This document shows positions 45,711 through 58,415 of a stretch of 64,000 bases of DNA, piece after piece. The stretch is from Syncephalis plumigaleata (Eukaryota > Zoopagomycota > Zoopagomycetes > Zoopagales > Piptocephalidaceae). Where the stretch lies: positions 434,001-498,000 of the forward strand of contig JAIXMF010000010.1 of assembly GCA_025201365.1 (NCBI GenBank). The letters are read 5' to 3'. A program made the translations under genes and the position numbers. How positions within the stretch are numbered: the first letter of the stretch is position 1; each line of letters begins with the position of its first letter. Under the pieces are notes generated by a model, which was not told where the DNA came from, made no database searches, and was given only the letters and a program-made list of their open reading frames with translations.

Positions 45711-48461
45711 CTACGCTGTATAATGTTTATGCACAATAACGAATAAAGTATGAGCATCCATATTGAATAGATATACAACTGAGTTAGCTTTTATTTTCTG
45801 TATTTGATCGTTGTGCAAGTAGGAACGTTGATAAGTATCGAACATGACAAGTGTTTCTATTTCCTCGCGTGCCTCTTCAATGATCGCCACGGCGTACATT
45901 GGATTGAAATTAGACGATGGTATCCGTGCGATTTGCTCGCACGACAACACTTCATCTCTCAAGTTATCCTTGGAATCCGTGGTAATCACGGCCGTAGCAC
46001 TACGAGAACGTGCTATCGACGGACGAACACTGCGGGTTTCTCCATAGTTAATTCGGCAATTTCATCATCACTCATACTTGCCACACTTTGAGTACAGGCT
46101 CGATTTGGGATAGCTTCATTACTCTTACAAACACCGGTTGACCAGCCAACAACAGCATTGGATGTTGAATTCTTGTTGATGTTGTTGCTGTTATCGTTGG
46201 ATGTAACGGATACATGCATGCTTGCACGCTTATCGCCTGAATACGAGTAACGACGGCTGGGATTATGATGATGATGATGTTGTGGTGATGCATGGGATGA
46301 ACGCGGCGATGACGGTGAGATCCAGGTGTCAAACTCACCGGTGACACACTGGCATCGGTACATGCAATCTGATCAGATGGATGATGTGTCGCGACAAATA
46401 AATAATTCCTTTGTTCTTAGTCTTACTCAGTGTATTTTCATTATTCGAGCAAACACAAGCATTGTTACGAACACGTAGTTGATGCGAGTTATGAGCAACA
46501 GTGATAACACGCGTCAATTGACGATACATATTGTCGGATAGATTCACTTGCATCGCTGAATCTTCACATAGAAACACGTCGTAAATCAATTGTAATCGAT
46601 ACCACACTTCACACGACACTACAGTGCTGATCATTTCACCGTTGGTTTTCTGCGAGACCTCGTAATAGGAGGCAAATTTACGCTGCAAGTTGCTACGTTC
46701 AGCGATGGACATGTATTGCCCCGTTGTGTTCGTCCCGTTGACCGTGTTCGAACGACGTAGATTACTACCGTCCAATGCCGATGGAGGTGCATCCGGTGGC
46801 AATCCGAAAACACGCGCCACATCCGAGCGGAGAATGGCAAGCATGGCCGCGCATGCTTCTATGAATAAAACGTTTTCAATGCTAAAGTCACGTAGCGTAA
46901 ACTCTTTAAACTAATATATGTATAAATAGACAGATTGGCAGAAATAGCCTATGAATGAGTAATTGTGTTGCTACTACATGCGTGTGTATATATATTATGA
47001 TCATTATTGATGGCTTACCTGGTTGAATAAAAGTGTATCATCGATCATGGCGCGGAAACTAACGCGTGATAGACCGCCTTCATCTGCATCTTGAAGTCGT
47101 TTGACGCAGCCACGTTTCTGCCATTCATTGAATGCTGGCCACCAAACGGTGATCACTTGAATGAGGATAATCTGCGCTGCAAAGATGAATCCCAGTGTAT
47201 GGCCGGGAACATTTAGACTAAACACGCAGACGACATAGGCCACGTATAAAACGGCAGTGATGCATGTACCGATAACACCTTCCCGCCAAATCCCGAAATT
47301 ATCCTGTGTCTTACGAGTGAAGAAGAGTATACCCGGTAGTAAGACACACGGATGAATCAGCACAATGGCGTAGAGCGCGTAGCGTTCCCATCCAACGACG
47401 CAATCAGCCGCTTTATCATCGGTGAATTTTCCGACTGCATTTCTAGTCGAAAAGTATTGTATAGGTGCAACGAGACACGACATAACAACTAGGTAGACGA
47501 TGAGGCAAATGATTCGATTACGGGTGGAGGCTAGACTTCGATACTTTTCACAAAGCATCACCAGTCGTGTAGATCTCGATGATGATGACTGGGCATCCGA
47601 TGTACATTCAAAAAAGGTATTCGGCGATTTGCGTAGCCAATCCTGATCTGATGGCAGATACGTAGTACCAGTAGGAGAATGATTAGGAAACGAGCTCCTT
47701 ACTGGTGATCCACTATTGCGAACGATACTACTACTCGTGTGGTTGTCGGGTTTCACTAATCGTTGCAGCTCTTGTGACTCCGTGTCTAGCATTGCTTGCG
47801 ATGGTTCCATGGAGAGTTGCGATAAATCGGCCACAATACTACCACGATGGTTATGCTGCTGCTGCTGCTGCTGCTCATTCGTCATGGTTGTCACTACCCG
47901 TGCGGTGTTCGAGCGTATTTGCAATTGGCGTGCAATACGAGCGGCCGATGCCTTATTGATGCAGTAGACGGCGGCCAACATTGCAGATCGGGCCGAGATT
48001 AGCCACAAGTTTAACGGGGTTAAGATATAGCCGGCCCATAGCATAAGCCAACATGGATAATGGGGGAGTAAGGCCTCTCTCAGTAGTATGAGGGTGCACA
48101 GCAATGAACCGGACACGACCGAGAGTAACGTGTCATATGGCTGCCGATGTCGAATAGATGGCGCATCGCGTAACTTGTAGAAAATGGCCGCACCAGACAT
48201 GGATAGAAACATGAAAACAGCGAGACACGCCAGATTCAGGGCTAAACGTGTTCTGTTACGTTTTGCTTCCGCGTCAATATCGTATTCCGCACTACCGGCT
48301 ATCCGAGCGGGATGGTCGACATTCTCGTCTGAATCAATCAATGTCAAATGCGGAGTAATGGGCAATAGGTGTACGGCGGTTGGCAAATACCAGCAAAGTA
48401 ATACAAGGCAGAGGAATACTTGCTGCCAACAATGACGTTTTACTGAAACGACGAACGACAT
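45711..48461 (-). CDS. seven-transmembrane RGS protein 1 (RGS domain with large insert)
   Basis: Receptor-like membrane protein fused to a regulator of G-protein signalling (RGS) domain, the layout of plant AtRGS1 and of some fungal proteins. Exons: 48461-47019, 46910-46427, 46368-46078 and 46012 onward. Residues 1-35 look like a signal peptide, then seven helices follow, with a Gln/Ser-rich loop of about 130 residues between helices 3 and 4. After the 108-bp intron the RGS domain starts FKEFTLRDFSIENVLFIEA and goes on to VNLSDNMYRQL. It is then interrupted by about 150 residues rich in His, Ser and Asn, spread over two introns (58 and 65 bp), before the final helices AREEIETLVMFDTYQRSYL. The RGS domain should speed GTP hydrolysis by a G-alpha. 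The last residues after DTYQRSYLHN are uncertain. Confidence 0.82.
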
Positions 48462-49727
48462 AGTAGTATGAACTGACTAGCTAACGAACTAGATAAATAG
48501 ATAGATAGATAGATAGATAGATAACTGGTTGGATCAATTGATTAATCTATAGATTTCTTCTGCTTGTTGCGACGCCTACCGTTATAAAGGCTATTCGTTG
48601 TTGATGTTTTTTGCTTACTTGATGATAATAGTAATATGAGGATAAATAATAATAGTATAATATATGTATATGTATATGTATGTATGTATATTAAGTAACG
48701 CGGTCACGATACGTCAAGCGGACGAACCTGCGACCGCGTAAATAAGAATAGTAATAGTAATAATAAGAATTAGATACGAGGTTAGTAAAGTGTAAGTGCG
48801 TGGCTATTTGCTTTCTTGTATACGGAATACAATAGGTTAAATAAGAGGAGTAGAGTCACCAAAAAGGTACGGTAATAGGACGAGCAGTACGTACAAAAAG
48901 AAGACGACGGTAAAATAGTAGTAGTAGTAGTAGTAGTAAGGGGATAAGCAAAGCGTGGTATATGTGTATAGATATGTATATATATATATGTATGTAAAGC
49001 ACAGCAATCTTACACAAGACTGGCACTACTGCAGTTGCTTCTTGGCAGTAGAGTAAATGGTTTAATTCGACATTGCAGAACTAACGGTGAATAATAAAGA
49101 TACTGATGAGCTATTGAGCAAAAGAAGCAGAGAGCCTATTTCAAAGGAGACAATTCTTTATATCTATAGTGCAGTAGTCGTAATAGCTGAATAGGGCAGG
49201 ACGAGCAAGGTTATTACTTGTTTCTCGTTTGTTTAATTGACTGCAGACACTCATGTGGCCGCATGGTGTCGCACTAAGAAGAAAACCGGATATTGCCATG
49301 AATGTATGACTGAATGAGCCTACGATTGATCAAGTTTTATGCAGAATTCTAACGTCACAGCAACAAGTAGAGAGAGAAATCAAGGCGACCCCAATGAGAG
49401 ATTTACATTGTACATATCGTCATCGATGCTTCTCATTCTATAGAGTCAATTATACTATACTTATTATTATTATTATTATTATGGATTGACATGAGATGAT
49501 AACAGTGTTAACTGATTGGAAGAACCCTGTATACGATTGCAAATAAACATGGATAACCTACACTTATATGTACGTGTGTACGCATATGCATCAAATATTG
49601 TTACTTTTTTATTACTTATTATGTATAATATAGGTAAATAGGTAAATAGGTAAATAGGTAAATAGGTAAATAGGTAAATAGGTATATGTATATGTATATG
49701 TATATGTGTATATGTATGCTGTGCACA
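48462..49727. other. intergenic, rich in simple repeats
   Basis: 1.27 kb between two 7TM-RGS genes on the same strand. It holds a GATA run (48495-48522), TATG tracts (48660-48690, 48955-48990), TAG runs near 48920-48940, and a minisatellite at 49631-49684. No coding signal is seen. Confidence 0.6.
49631..49684 (+). repeat. 8-bp minisatellite
   Basis: About six and a half perfect head-to-tail copies of an 8-bp unit (ATAGGTAA), followed directly by a TATGTA tract. It lies just past the stop of the second 7TM-RGS gene, so it may be transcribed in the 3' untranslated region. Confidence 0.85.
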
Positions 49728-51477
49728 TTACGGTCTAACGGTAGTCATTTCGGTAACTGATGTTGTGCCATCGTTATCGGCATCATTATCCGCTTCATCA
49801 CCGTGTTGTCGTAGGTAGCGCTGATAAGTGTCGTAGAACATGAGTTCCTCTACTTCTTCCATGGCCTTCTTCATTATGGGAACATCGAGGATGCCATCGC
49901 GTGCTGTACGCTCTAAACGTCGACGGGTATTGCCCAACAAATTAACCTCCATGTCTGCACCGGAGCGTAGGAATGTGGTGTGCAACCAGGTAAGTCGTCG
50001 TGTCAATCGTTCCCTGTAGCGTGGATCGGCGTTATTCTCTATTAAGGCAGCCTCGTGTAGTTCCGATGATTTCAATAATGAACGACATGCATCGTAGAAA
50101 AACGCATTCTCCACACTCATATTACGAATGGAGAAGAGTTTAAACTATTCGACGAGTATATATATATAAACAATTAATCCTTTATCATGAATTAATGATT
50201 TATCCGTTTATTTAGATATCACTTACCTCGCGGAATCGTTTCGGATCCGATAAAAGCTTGTGGAATTGAGCACGCGAGCCCGACACCTGAACGGACTTGA
50301 CATGTTTGGCGGGACTAACAAGCATGCTACGCCAGCCAATGTTGTTTGGATCGATGTGGGCACGGTAGGTGGGCCAGCCGACGGAGAAGATGTGATCGAG
50401 TAGGCAGCCGATGACTATACATTACTGCGGGGAAGATACGTGGCGTATCGCCGCCTTTCTCCTGTCCAACCGTGAACACGAATGCACAATAGATGCCCAT
50501 GGCCATTATCCACGACAGTACAGAGAACATTAGTTCTCGACCTTGATTACACATATCCTGAGCATCTTTATGCGTCGTTTGACGTAACAATAACAGTATA
50601 ACCGATACTAAACCAATAATATAAGTATAAAGAATAACGCGTAGAGCGGATAGAATTCCCCTCGCATTTCACAGCCATTACGTGGCCATTCGCTTAGGCT
50701 TAGTCCAATAGTATTGTTGCCAATTCCCACAAATTGTATGATAGCAGCGTAGATCAACGCTACACTAAGATAAATGCCAAAGTAGATCAACAATGCCTTC
50801 ACACTAAACAGATTGAGATGTCGTAGGAACCATCGATTAAGCGCGAATGTTTGCTTAGATTTAGGAAAGCCACCGGTGGCTGTAGGCGAACTTAAAGATA
50901 CATACGCACCACTGGTATTACGTTGTTGTTGTTGTTGTTGACCATTGGTATTGTTCGTAGACCATGCGTGCCCCTTGCCATTCTCTAGATCCTCACCGGG
51001 ATTTGATGTCGCCCATGGATGCATTTGGTTCGAGCTAGTCGCCTCGACATTCGTTAATTTGCCGGGTTGGCGTTCGGCAAGCTGCTTCTGCACATCGATT
51101 TCCTGGGCCGCTACCGACTCTTCAACGCGTAACACGGCAGCTTCATGCGACCGGCGCATCACTGCCAAGTTGAGCATACGCGAGCCCAATAACAATACAC
51201 TTGCAGGCATCAATAAGTAAGCGGTCCACATGGACACGGAACACGAGAGGAATAGGCGAAATGGCGCGGCTACCAAGTAAAATATAGTGATTATTTCGGA
51301 GAACACGACCGAGAGCAGAGTGAGTAGCATTGAACGTCTACGCATAGATTGGATGGTACGATTTTTAATGAATAATGACGTGACTGTAGAGTAGTACACC
51401 ATGAGTACGCCTAGTGTTGCCATATAAACGGCCACCATTGGCAGGTGTATCGTTTTATACGTTGCATTTTCTGTCAT
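49728..51477 (-). CDS. seven-transmembrane RGS protein 2
   Basis: Second 7TM-RGS protein, sister of the gene at 45.7-48.5 kb and on the same strand. The 5' part (51477-50227) encodes helices VAVYMATLGVLMVYYSTV onward, with a Gln/Asn/Ser-rich loop between helices 3 and 4. The intron 50226-50145 lies just before FKLFSIRNMSVENAFFYDAC, at the same place and phase as in gene 1. The RGS exon (50144-49728) is intact and without insert: GADMEVNLLGNTRRRL and EVEELMFYDTYQRYLR mark its end. The frame shifts near 50610 (between helices 5 and 6) and near 50430, both without a convincing intron, so the model is a span. The LYALFFILI and LYAIVLI segments of the two genes align across the first break, which favours coding sequence there. 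Confidence 0.78.
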
Positions 51478-52983
51478 AATGGATTTGATGGATTATAATA
51501 AAGAAATCGAATTACGAAACAATAATAGAATGAATAGGCATAAGAATAGGAATGAAATGAGTAGGAGCAGGAAAGGTAAGCGTAAACGAAGAACAAGAAG
51601 AACAAGCAGAAGAAATAGTAGCGGCTAGTCAATGCAATACAAATAGGTGGATATAAAACTCAGCCAATAAGGCATCCTCAAATACGGCACCGTTTTTATT
51701 CTGGTAAATTGTTCACGGGGTTCATTAGAGATAGAAGCAACTAAAATAGGAGATGGTAGCACACCTTTCAAAGACAAGGTTTACTAAATGTCATATTCGT
51801 ATACATGTGTGTATGTGTATGTGTATGCATGTAAAACGATTACTTTCATCGTACGAACATGTCAACAGCATGACCGAATTATGCAAAACACGTAAAAGCG
51901 TAGAAGCGTAAAATAATGACATACCCCATGCATCGGAGTATTCCTTCTTGGTTTCTTTTGTTATTCGGTAAAAGTGTTTTACTGTACTATTTGTGCATGT
52001 CTACGTGAGTGTTACTTTTGTGATACACGATGAAATCTCATGATAGAAGTAAGTCTCATTCTTTTACTAATGAATAGTAGTAGTACCAGTGGCTGAGCAT
52101 AAGGCCTTATTGCTAGTTAGCGAGTGTTGCATTGTTTGTAGATGGGACAAGAGAGAGAGAGAGAAAGTAGAGTGACAATGTATGATACATGATGATGATA
52201 CATGATGATGTTGTTGTTGTTATTGTGTACACACTAGTCGTGATACAGTCCTTGTTCGTACATGCCAATGTTCCAAATAGATTACATACAATATCCAAAA
52301 GTGGGCAGCTATTATCCAGTATTATTTGCTTAACAATCCGGTTCTAATGCGTATGCTGTGGAGTCAGATGCCCTTGATGTATATATTTAGATGCTAAGCA
52401 AATGAGTTTGGCAATATAATTGATACTCGGCTATTTTACTATAGCCTTGCACCATAGTTCCTTCCATTCTCCTCTACTGAGCGGATAGAACATAAAACAG
52501 CGTTTTACAATCACACGGTGCTTGCGTTACCGTGACCTGCTTTACTCCTTGCCTAGTGCTAGGGTTATGTCATGTTTATTCGGTGTCATTCATATAAGGA
52601 TAAACTGGTTTGGTTAAGCGATCATAGTCATATTACAGCGAAAAGAGCAGTAAATCATCGTAATAAACATATAGACATATAGACATATAAACATATAGAA
52701 TGATAATAATAATAATAATAATAATGGCCTACACGTCGAGGACTATTCGTATAGACGAACGGATGAATGAATATTCATTTCATTAGACCATTCAATACTC
52801 GTATAAAGATGTATTATCCTCTTTGGAAATCTTATTGCCCATTGTTTGCTTTTTATTATCATTAAACAGAATTAAAATACAACAATGACTATTACAAATT
52901 GATTATTTTATAAACAAACAATGATAGCAAATGGACAAGTGTGCATAAATCATATTCTATTTTACACTGCTTACATATTAATG
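51478..52983. other. intergenic
   Basis: 1.5 kb. The first 200 bases are the probable promoter of the second 7TM-RGS gene. A GA tract (52149-52163), a TGATGA/TTG tract (52190-52222) and a TAA run (52703-52724) are the only structure. No gene is recognised. The 3' end of the F-box gene lies at the far end. Confidence 0.5.
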
Positions 52984-55000
52984 CTATGGTTGTAACAATT
53001 GATTGAACAATATCCAACGAGCCGAATCTCCTTGTACCATGACGAGGAATGAAGTGCCCACCGCCAATTGCCGATGATGTTTTCCATCGGCATCACTCGT
53101 ATTCGAGGCTAATGTCGCCAACTTCCGTACAGCTGGCCAATGACTAGGTAATGCTCGACGTGGTACGCGTTGTTGTCGAATGTCCACGCAAAATATGGAT
53201 TTACCATCCTCGGCCCATATCATACAAATGGAACCGATAACGTGCACGGGATGCAAGGCGAGACGACTGCCGGATGCACGGAATATACGTCGGACCTCTC
53301 CATCCTTCATATCGAGTAGTAAGGCACCACGATCAAACGTGCACAGAATTGCATTGCTAGCGGGTAATGGCAATAAACGATGGCGACATTCACTACGCAT
53401 GGTGCGCTGCCATAATGTCTCACCCGAGCCGAGTGAATGAACGGCAATCCAGGTGGGTCGTTCGATTTCTAGCCTACGTTCCTCGGTCGTTCCTCGATTA
53501 GATTCATCGATGTCCCGGTTATGATTCGTGTCACAGACCCAGTGCATTCCGCGAGATGGGCTTGTACCTGGCTGTTGTGCCTCTTCTTCTCCTTCCCCTT
53601 CTCCCCTTCTTCCACATCATCATGATCATCATGATCATCATCACCATCATCCTTGTGGCTTTTCTTTGTCGTACGAATACGAATGAAAAAATAACGCTGA
53701 CCTACCTCATCGCCGTATGAGTCTAGTAGTAATACACGTTGTCCATTTTCTCGTGTATCATCGGTGCCAATAGGCCAACACATTATATTACCCAGTAAGG
53801 GTGTATTTGCATGAAAGTGGCCTTCTTTTATAATGCTGGCTGCTGCATAGTTTGTCGATAGCATTGTCCTATTACTCGAGAATGGATCAGCCTGTAAATG
53901 GGCCCAATACACAAGTGTACCCACGGAGAAATACACCGATAATTCCACTGGTCCTCTATTCGTATCCTTACTATTACTACTACTTGGTAGTATACAATAT
54001 TGCGGTTGACCATTTTCACTTAGTGCAGCGGGTAATGGCCAACTAGCATCTACATCACGTATATCCTCATCGTCACTAACATAATGAACGATCGCTGTAC
54101 GGCTGGTCGACCATTTAGTTCAATCACATGTGGATCACGGTGTGCATGATCATCGAATGCGACATTCGGATCTATCGGTGGATCTGACCTAGCAGGTTGA
54201 ATAAGAAGCCAGTTATCCAGCGAGGTTAGATGACATGGTATCGTCCAAGGTGTGGACCTCTCCTTCATTAGATGACCATCGTGTAATCGCCAGATATAGA
54301 TTGTTTGCATGTCTACGGCATTGACGGTTGCTAGCCAATCCTCACTAAATGTCACCGAACCTAATTTGACAGGCCAATCTGATGCCATTATGGAAGATGG
54401 TCGTTGCAATTCTACCATTCGTGCGGGTGAATCCGGTTCCACTAGGAGTAAACGACCACGTATATGGTCAGCGAGTAGAATAAACCTACTATCATGGCCG
54501 ACTAGTTGAATGGTGTTAAGTGATGAAGATGATGTCGTATCGGATGCTCGATCAGCGATTGCTCGTACTCGTACACCACCTGGACGCCAACGTCCCTTCT
54601 TCCATTGTCGCTCTAACACGCCACGCTGGCATAATAGCGTGTACCAGCATAATGGTGAAACACGTCCGATCAGTTTATAATCATCCATTGATGTATGATT
54701 ATCCTGATTACTATCTTGGAAGAAGTCATGTCTCGTTCGTTGCCAATGAATCCAACGCTTTTCATCGGATGAATCACCAAAGTGTTCACGGTACTGACGC
54801 TGCCAATAGGCTCCCGCTCTTAGTGATAGTACACGTAGATCACGACAAGTAGCCGTGAAACAAAGAGCATTAAACAAACTATTGATATGTAATAGGATAT
54901 GTTCAATAATCAAATCGGGTAACACCACTAGTCGACTATTATTACTACTACTGCCACTACTACTATTGACCATGTTCGCATCGATAATAGGTGATATCAT
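52984..55000 (-). CDS. F-box protein, propeller-like C-terminal region
   Basis: Probable substrate adaptor of an SCF ubiquitin ligase. The start (55000) is followed by a Ser/Asn-rich stretch and an F-box (about residues 25-65: VVLPDLIIEHILLHINSLFN then ALCFTATCRDLRVLS). A WQRQYREHFG segment is typical of the region after F-boxes. The rest consists of beta-strand-like blocks (RFILLADHIRGRLLLVEPD, WLATVNAVDMQTIYIWRLHDG and similar units) suggestive of a beta-propeller without clear WD signatures. Near 53706 a GTAGGT donor could start an intron of about 120 bp that ends near 53583, removing a Lys/Asp-rich stretch and restoring frame. A second frame change near 54100 is not explained by an intron. 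The substrate is unknown. Confidence 0.72.
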
Positions 55001-55322
55001 GACTAGTTAACTGAATACATGAAAAAACAATATAAAAGTGTAGAGTAGAGGAAAGAAGAAGGAAGAAGAGTCGCTAAGTAGAATGAAATGTTATTATTGA
55101 CAACACGAAAGAACTTGGTTACTCACAATTATCTACGCACGATGGTTTCCTATCATCTTCCATATAAGGTATGCAACAACCACGTGACATTCAACTGATG
55201 TAGATGATTTGTATTGCTCAAGTTCACATGATAACGCCGATAATGACAAAAGACGATGATGCTAACTACTATGCAACATTATTTATTAATAAAAGCTCTG
55301 TACTACTACTACTACTGTTTAT
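55001..55322. other. intergenic
   Basis: 322 bp between two minus-strand genes: promoter of the F-box gene and the end of the next unit. AT-rich, with a CTA/ACT microsatellite near 55302-55316. Nothing else is seen. Confidence 0.5.
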
Positions 55323-55706
55323 TTATTTATTGACAATAAAGATCATTAAAAGCAATTCGTCTCTTTCGATCATTTTACGAACTGTTCGTCCAACCTCTTC
55401 CTCGGTACCAGCTGCACCACGAGCTGAATGATTACGAGCAAATCGAACGGCCATTTGAGCCGTATGTCCATCCTCGCCTCGAAGTGTTAAAGCACGACGG
55501 AAGCCCAAGTGTTCAATGAGCAACAATTCACGCTCCCATTTCTTAAGACCATTAAGGAATGCCGTCATTAGCATGTACTCCTCTTCCTCTTCCTCCTCTT
55601 GCTCTTCTTTCTCGTACTCTTCAGTGATAATAGTAGTGGTAGCAGCACTATTACTACTACTACTACTACTACCATTGCTACTACCATTGCTATCATTCAT
55701 TATCAT
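55323..55706 (-). CDS. small acidic protein or distal part of the glycogenin gene
   Basis: 127-codon frame. A Ser/Gly/Asn run and a Glu-rich run (TTTIITEEYEKEEQEEEE region) precede a charged, helical-looking part: LMTAFLNGLKKWERELLLIE, then RRALTLRGEDGHTAQMAVRF. I do not recognise it. It overlaps the end of the preceding minus-strand frame (which ends at 55693) in another phase, with CTACTAC-type microsatellite between. It may therefore be the real C-terminus of the glycogenin protein after a frame change, or a separate gene. Confidence 0.4.
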   Translation of the reverse strand: MIMNDSNGSSNGSSSSSSNSAATTTIITEEYEKEEQEEEEEEEYMLMTAFLNGLKKWERELLLIEHLGFRRALTLRGEDGHTAQMAVRFARNHSARGAAGTEEEVGRTVRKMIERDELLLMIFIVNK

Positions 55707-57723
55707 TACTAGTAGTCGTGGTCGTAGTCGTAGTAATGGTCTTCTTTGTCACTCTTTCTTGATGTCGACTTCGTTTCTTATGAATAATCGTCTCGATACT
55801 ATGCAGGTCATTAATCATTTGATGAGCCCAATCGACCCAGTTATGCGGCTCGTTTAACTCGACTCTTGGTCCCATATCAGGTAGCTCATCGTTTCTCGAC
55901 CGGTCGATGATGTTCTAGTAGCCAAGTGCATTTCACGTAATGTCTTGGTCGAAGCATCTCCATTAGTAACTGTATCTATCACAGTTGGTGCTACGTTCTC
56001 TGGCATAATAGACATTACTGTTTCTTTGTGCAGCAGAGCTGATTCATCCGGTGTAGCCATAGGTAGATTGTCGTACACCATGGTATCATTCGTATATTGT
56101 TGCCAATCCTGATGGGACATCACATCACTTAATGGTGCCTCTACTACCGAATCATGATTATGTTGTTCTTGATGATGATGATGGTGATGATGATAGTTCT
56201 GAGATGATGGTGGTGTTGATGTAAAGTTCGAGGTTGGCGCATCATAATTAGTTGATTCCGTGTTCTCTGCATGATGAGTATGCGTGGTGTATGATGGTGT
56301 ATAATCATTCGAAGCACCGAATGACATATCTTGCGACCAGTTAACACGATAATCAGAGAATTCCTGTCTGACTTGCGGTTGCATCGGTTGTCCCGAGTAG
56401 ACTTCCATACTACGTGCAGATACACCATGCCTGGTAAGAGACTATAGGCTAATTGAATCTAATAATCATAGTGGATTACTACTTGAATTGCATGAATAAT
56501 AGTTAGAAGATACGTACTGTTTTAGAGAATGCACCACGTTCCGGTGTCTAGTATATACGTATGTACGTAAATACGTATGATAAAAGAGTTAATAACATGC
56601 ATCATGTAGAATACACGTAAATATTTACCCATAGTTCAACATGGTTATCGTGTACATTCCACCATAGTCTAACAAAGTCGACTAGTCTATAGGGACGCGC
56701 GTACTTGCTACTGGTGTCATCATCCTCCCCTTCTAGTTGTCCACTCGTGTCGCGAGCCCATTGCCATGGTTTATTCCTTCCTATAAAGTGAATGACTGCA
56801 ATGTCCTTTTTGTAACGTGCAAATGCTGGTGCATAACTATTCATACTCATTAATATTCACGATTACACGCTATTAACTAGTAATAAAACAGCAACTTACC
56901 TATACCATGCAGTTGGCGTGACATTATAAATGAATGGCAATCGAGACTGACTGTCGCCGGTGGACCAGTTTGAAAAGTGCGTATTCAATAAGCCTTGATC
57001 ACCACCTTTAATTTCACATTTTACATATGTATACATCATTAATCAACTAGTTTACTCGTATTGGCTATACTTACCATCGAAACTACCATGAGATGCCATC
57101 GTGTGTAGCAGTGCTCGATACGTGCGTAATGAGGGACGACACACGAATACACCGCTGTTGAAACAGTCAGGCCATCCAATATCCGCTGCCGCTGCAATGC
57201 CATCTCCAACATCACGATCGAATAGCTCGTCCATTTGACGAAGTGGGAATGTATCCGCATCGAGGAACACCACACGATCGTACTGCGTTAAACGCCATAC
57301 ATTCACCTTGGTAAGGGTGATACCTAGTTCGGGTCGGCCCAACAACGAGAGGGCCGCCGCATCGTACGAGTCGAGTGGATCGACAAAATGAATATGATGA
57401 TACACCTGTCGTAAACGAGTGATCACCTGCGTATCCAGTCCGGGCGTGACCATACACGCTAATAAGCGTGATGTACCATAGATATTACGTAGAGCGTGCG
57501 CTAATACGAGAGCACCCGGTGCATAGTCATTGCTAGTCACTAGTGTACAATAGGCATGCTGCGGAAAGGCAACTGATGCCGCGGTGGGTGCGGCCGTGTA
57601 AGGAATTTGTGGTATCGCCGGACGTTCCTCAACTATCTCTGCCGCTTGTTCTTCTCTTTCTTCTGGCACTTGACTTGTCTCATGCTCCGCCGTGGGTGCC
57701 TGGTCGTTGAACGTGTTCTCCAT
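55693..57723 (-). CDS. glycogenin-like glycosyltransferase (GT8)
   Basis: Self-glucosylating primer of glycogen synthesis, using UDP-glucose. Exons: 57723-57075, 57005-56900, 56845-56629, a 30-base exon near 56548-56519, and a last exon from about 56443. The GT8 core has HAYCTLVTSNDYAPGALVLA at the start, the metal-binding VVFLDADTFPL (DxD), CFNSGVFVCRPS, GDQGLLNTHFSNW spanning an intron, and IAVIHFIGRNKPWQW, in the family order. An acidic 45-residue N-terminal extension precedes the core, which is unusual. The tail is His/Asn/Thr/Ser-rich and disordered. Its reading frame changes near 55880 (ETMSY to MGPRVELNEPHNW). A short conserved glycogen-synthase-binding end was not seen. Confidence 0.85.
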
Positions 57724-58415
57724 GACGAACAAATGTATAGAATGATAAACACGGTAAGCGGTAAAAAGTACGCGTGTACCAGTGGCTAATTATCGTTATA
57801 CGCCTACTACTATTACTCCTACTACTACTATTATTGCTGCCCACTGCAACAATGACAGCTTGTTCGTAACAACTGAGACCAGAAAGAAAAAAGAAAAAAG
57901 ATAGCGTTCTCGTAGCTAAAGGCGATAAGACATTGTCAGCAGGTTGACATGAACGTAACACCATTTTCTTTTTGTATTCGTGTGGGGTGGCTGGCTTATC
58001 GTTCTCTTATCGGTCATTCTATACATGTAAACACATGTAACCAGAATCACAATCGAATAAACAAGTTATCATCATTGATTGGTTTGTCGGTGTATACGTT
58101 GGACGTACAAACAGATCACTTGTTAGATAGGCTACAATCATATTTGTTGATAAGGTTTCTGAAGAGATAACTACACTATCGATTGTATTCATGTTGTAAT
58201 GAGTGTAGTAGTAGTAGTAGTAGTTAAGAGTATTTGTACTACATGATCATGTTCACTTTATTATTGTACATTAAGATAATCATTAGAAATAATCAGTATT
58301 TGTTTTTATTTATTAGTATTATATTACTACTACTACTATTATTCACAGCACAATTTATATAGTATATAGTGTATATATATCATATAGAATGGTGTAGGGT
58401 TGTTGCTTTTACTTT
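57724..58415. other. intergenic
   Basis: 692 bp. The start is the promoter of glycogenin and the end is the 3' side of the PPR gene. TAG/GTA and TA microsatellites near 58205-58225 and 58360-58385. No gene is recognised. Confidence 0.5.

Noticed and set aside
53583-53706. A frame break in the F-box gene counted with the other breaks
   Set aside because: A GTAGGT donor and an AG acceptor about 120 bases on restore frame and remove a Lys/Asp-rich low-complexity stretch, so an intron explains it better.
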